A stretch of DNA of 34,360 nt from Chara braunii (taxonomy: Eukaryota > Streptophyta > Charophyceae > Charales > Characeae): assembly GCA_003427395.1 (NCBI GenBank), contig BFEA01000893.1, forward strand, positions 5,001 through 39,360, given 5' to 3'. Below, piece by piece: positions 32,010-34,360 of this stretch. Numbering within the stretch: the stretch's first letter is position 1; the number at the start of each line of letters is the position of its first letter. A program made the translations under genes and the position numbers. Below the pieces are notes generated by a model. The model did not search any database. It saw nothing but the letters and a program-made list of their open reading frames with translations, and had not been told where the DNA came from.

Positions 32010-32890
32010 AACCCGACTACCCCACCAACCATTACCACCTCCCCCCCGCCTTCCAGAGATCGTGGAAGATGACCCCCCCCCTTTGATGACGCCCCATGTG
32101 GCATGGGGCAGAAAAGCGCTTCAGGGAGCTGCCACGCCCTTCCCGCAATTCGGTGAAATGATCCGCCCAGCTGCAGGAATGCGATGGGTCTGGAGGAGAG
32201 AGCTGAAGCGGGATATGACCCTCCCCCTTCCCTCTTCCCTTCTTCCCTTCCCTTCCTCCCCCCCCGCCCTCTCCATCCCCCGGTCTTTCCTTCTAACACC
32301 TTGGAGCCACATGGATGTTCGATAACAGGGATACGGGACGGGCAATGAAACTTGTAATTCCTTTTTTGCAAGTATAAGCTGATCGTACTGTTTTTGTCCT
32401 TCTGAAATACAACTTTCATGGAATTGCTCGTTTTTTTATTGATGTGTTCTCCTTCCTTTCTATAATCTCCCCTCCCTCTCTCACACTCCGTTACCTCCTC
32501 CTCTACCTATCCTCCCGCTCTCTTCTCTCCCTCTTCCTTCCTCTCTCTCCCTCGTTCTCTCTTTCTCTCCCTCCCCCATTTTTATATTGTGGAGAGCGTT
32601 CCCACTTTTCTCCGTTGTCAATTTGTTTGATCATATAGCAGCCCATTGACTGATTCAGGATAGTATCCCAATAAGAAGGTGTTTGATTGCATCTGGGCTT
32701 TGATGGGTGTGAGTTTGTCATCAATGCTTGCTCCGTGTTTTGGTTCCCAGGACTTTCTTCCTTTCATGGTTTGTTCACACGTCTTCTTCCCCCCCCCTCC
32801 GAATGAATGATCCGATCGCTGCCCCCGTGAAGTACGAAGCACCTCTACCCCCCTTCTCATCGAATCGCCGCTAACGTTGGTTTGACCGAC
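32010..32890. other. Pyrimidine-rich intergenic sequence
   Basis: CCCTTCC- and CTCTCC-type sequence with a more complex part at 32600-32890. I see no domain in any frame. It lies between the possible gene fragment and the zinc-knuckle remnant. Confidence 0.5.
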
Positions 32891-32895
32891 TTCAC

Positions 32896-32937
32896 CCGAT
32901 AAACGGCCCAGTGGTTACCCTCACCACAAATTGGACA
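32896..32937 (-). pseudogene. Isolated gag-type zinc knuckle remnant, last Cys replaced by Arg
   Basis: On the minus strand CPICGEGNHWAVYR has CX2CX4HX4C spacing with Arg (CGG) at the fourth ligand. CGE and the aromatic after His are typical of Gag knuckles. The surrounding 33060-32880 is basic and low in repeats but broken. No protease or RT is next to it, so it is a small gag relic or chance. Confidence 0.4.
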
Positions 32938-33072
32938 TACCGAGTGGTTTTACCTCGTCGCGTTTGAATATCGCCTTCCTCGTCTTGCTCTTTGCTCACG
33001 GTGTGCCGACGTCTGTTTAGTCGGAGTAGCACGAGCATGACGTGTCGTGCTCGTGCGAAGCGCATGTGATAC

Positions 33073-33079
33073 ACACATG

Positions 33080-33169
<90 letters not shown>

Positions 33170-33231
33170 TCTCTCTCTCTCTCTCCCTCTCTCTCACCCT
33201 CTCTCTCTCTCTCTCACAGACACAGACACTA
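33073..33231. repeat. CA and CT microsatellites
   Basis: About 45 CA units (33083-33164), interrupted by TCACACTC, then a CT run to 33215 and a short ACAGACACAGACAC. The order matches the left block at 29940-30480. Confidence 0.9.
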
Positions 33232-33314
33232 GAAAAAGGTCGTCTCCGAGTCGCGCGGCCATGCTATCTGATAGCGTCGAACTGTCGAGTCGTGCGGCCG
33301 CGTCGGCGCTCTCC
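33232..33314. repeat. Third CG-rich core module
   Basis: AAAAAGGTCGTC, then GAGTCGCGCGGCC, then AGCGTCGAACTG and GTCGTGCGGCCGCGTC. It combines features of both left modules: the GTCGAACTG of 30163-30175 and the GTCGCGCGGCCGCGTC of 30359-30374. Confidence 0.75.
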
Positions 33315-33825
33315 CAGAATTAAATAATTATTCTATAGTAAAATTACAATATAAATTTTAAATTTTCATTCCATCTTTAAAAATGTCATTCCGATTTTAA
33401 AACTTTTCATCTTACTTGCAAACTTTCATTCCAAGAATAGGGTATCCCTTCTTATTTGGACTGCATGCTAGAAATGGAATTAAAGTCTGGATTAGTTCAT
33501 GAAATCTTTTAATTGGACTGTCATCCTAAGTAAAGATTTTCAGTCATAAATAGGTTAATCCAATTTAAATTAGAAGATATTTCTTGTAGTAGAATAAAAA
33601 TTTAATAAAAATATTTCATAAACTCGTCCACACTTTCATTCCATCTTGAACAAATAGATGTAGTTGGAAGAGAAAGCTCATATTTAGATGAGAACTTATC
33701 AAATAAAACTGAAAATTTTAGAATTGGACGAACATTGAAATGATAATTTATAATTATGACGGATTCTTTTTTAATGGAATGCTTTCTCAACTTTCATTTA
33801 TCGAGGGAATTTTTCTGTTTTTTCT
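33311..33825. other. AT-rich insert-like segment
   Basis: About 515 bp of strongly AT-rich sequence with sharp borders to CG-rich and CT-rich repeats. TTTCATTCCA and variants recur at 33364, 33428 and 33631, and TTGGACTG-type strings at 33456 and 33513. No frame or terminal inverted repeat was evident. It could be a non-autonomous element or unique host sequence. Confidence 0.4.
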
Positions 33826-33897
33826 CTCTCTCACACACACACTCTCTCGCCCTCTCTCTCTCTCCCTCTCTCTATCTCTCTCACCCTCTCTCTCTTT

Positions 33898-33964
<67 letters not shown>

Positions 33965-33972
33965 TCACACAC

Positions 33973-34011
<39 letters not shown>

Positions 34012-34157
34012 GTCAATCAATCAATCAATCAATTAATCAATAAGTTAATCAATCAATCAACCAATCAATCAACCAATCAATCAACCAATCAATCAATCAA
34101 CCAATCAATCAATCAACCAATCAATCAATCAAGATCTTCGTTCATTGATTAATCAAT

Positions 34158-34192
<35 letters not shown>

Positions 34193-34360
34193 CTGCAAAC
34201 AATCAATCACTCAATCATTGAATCGATCAATCAATCAAGATCTTGATTGCTTGCTTGCTAGCTTGCTTGCTTGCTTGCTTGATTGATTGATTGATTGAGT
34301 GTTTGATTGATTGATTGATTGATTGAGTGTTTGGTTGATTGATTGATTGATTGATTGATT
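33826..34360. repeat. CT, CA and TCAA/TTGA simple-repeat block, open at right edge
   Basis: CT run, CA run (33900-33975), then TCAA repeats to 34130, AAGATCTT, then GATT repeats, GACTGCAAACA (34191-34201), TCAA, AAGATCTTGATTG, a GCTT run (34246-34280) and GATT again to the window end. The CAAACA loop and AAGATCTT joints repeat those at 29769-29940. Confidence 0.9.

Overview
This window reads as eukaryotic nuclear DNA that is almost entirely repeats: decayed Ty3/gypsy retrotransposons, three adjacent satellite families with a monomer of about 91 bp, and long simple-sequence tracts. Initiator-Met-tRNA-type primer binding sites (TGGTATCAGAGC and a one-base variant), chromodomain-type integrase tails and the satellite blocks fit a large green-lineage genome. 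A charophyte such as Chara is my guess from the general style of the elements; the sequence alone does not prove it. I saw no bacterial gene organisation, rRNA, tRNA or CRISPR array.

Layout. (1) 1-2150: two minus-strand ORFs (1-300, open at the window edge, and 1339-1785) that appear to be diverged paralogues of an unrecognised family, followed by short degenerate repeats. (2) 2980-5243: Ty3/gypsy copy A, plus strand, with broken RT and RNase H, the integrase core deleted, the chromodomain tail kept, then an LTR-like segment. (3) 5257-7200: tandem duplication, TG/AT/T tracts, no gene. (4) 7201-7670: an LTR of family B, whose sister copy lies at 26702-27280 in the same orientation. (5) about 7.8-13.77 kb: Ty3/gypsy copy B, plus strand, with LTR end, primer binding site, gag, protease and RT, all decayed and cut off in the RT palm. 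(6) 13.77-23.18 kb: a 9.4-kb gene-free block whose centre (15.06-20.69 kb) is satellite; the middle satellite has a clear 14-monomer higher-order repeat of about 1,265 bp. (7) 23.19-27.28 kb: Ty3/gypsy copy D, minus strand: protease and gag remnants, leader, canonical primer binding site, 5' LTR. (8) 27.28-27.87 kb: an inverted copy of the copy-A LTR-like segment, abutting (9) 27.87-29.76 kb: copy C, with an open integrase plus chromodomain frame and a 3' LTR candidate containing a TATA box. (10) 29.76-34.36 kb: composite simple repeats (TTGA, CT, CA) carrying a CG-rich core module three times, a possible gene fragment at 31.2-32.0 kb, and a lone gag-type zinc knuckle at 32.9 kb.

No intact transposon is present. 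Copy C's integrase frame is the only long, well-preserved protein. Copies A and C belong to one family: they share the chromodomain tail and the sequence after the stop codon. The architecture is best read as repeated insertion, truncation and inversion of chromovirus-like elements around a satellite block.
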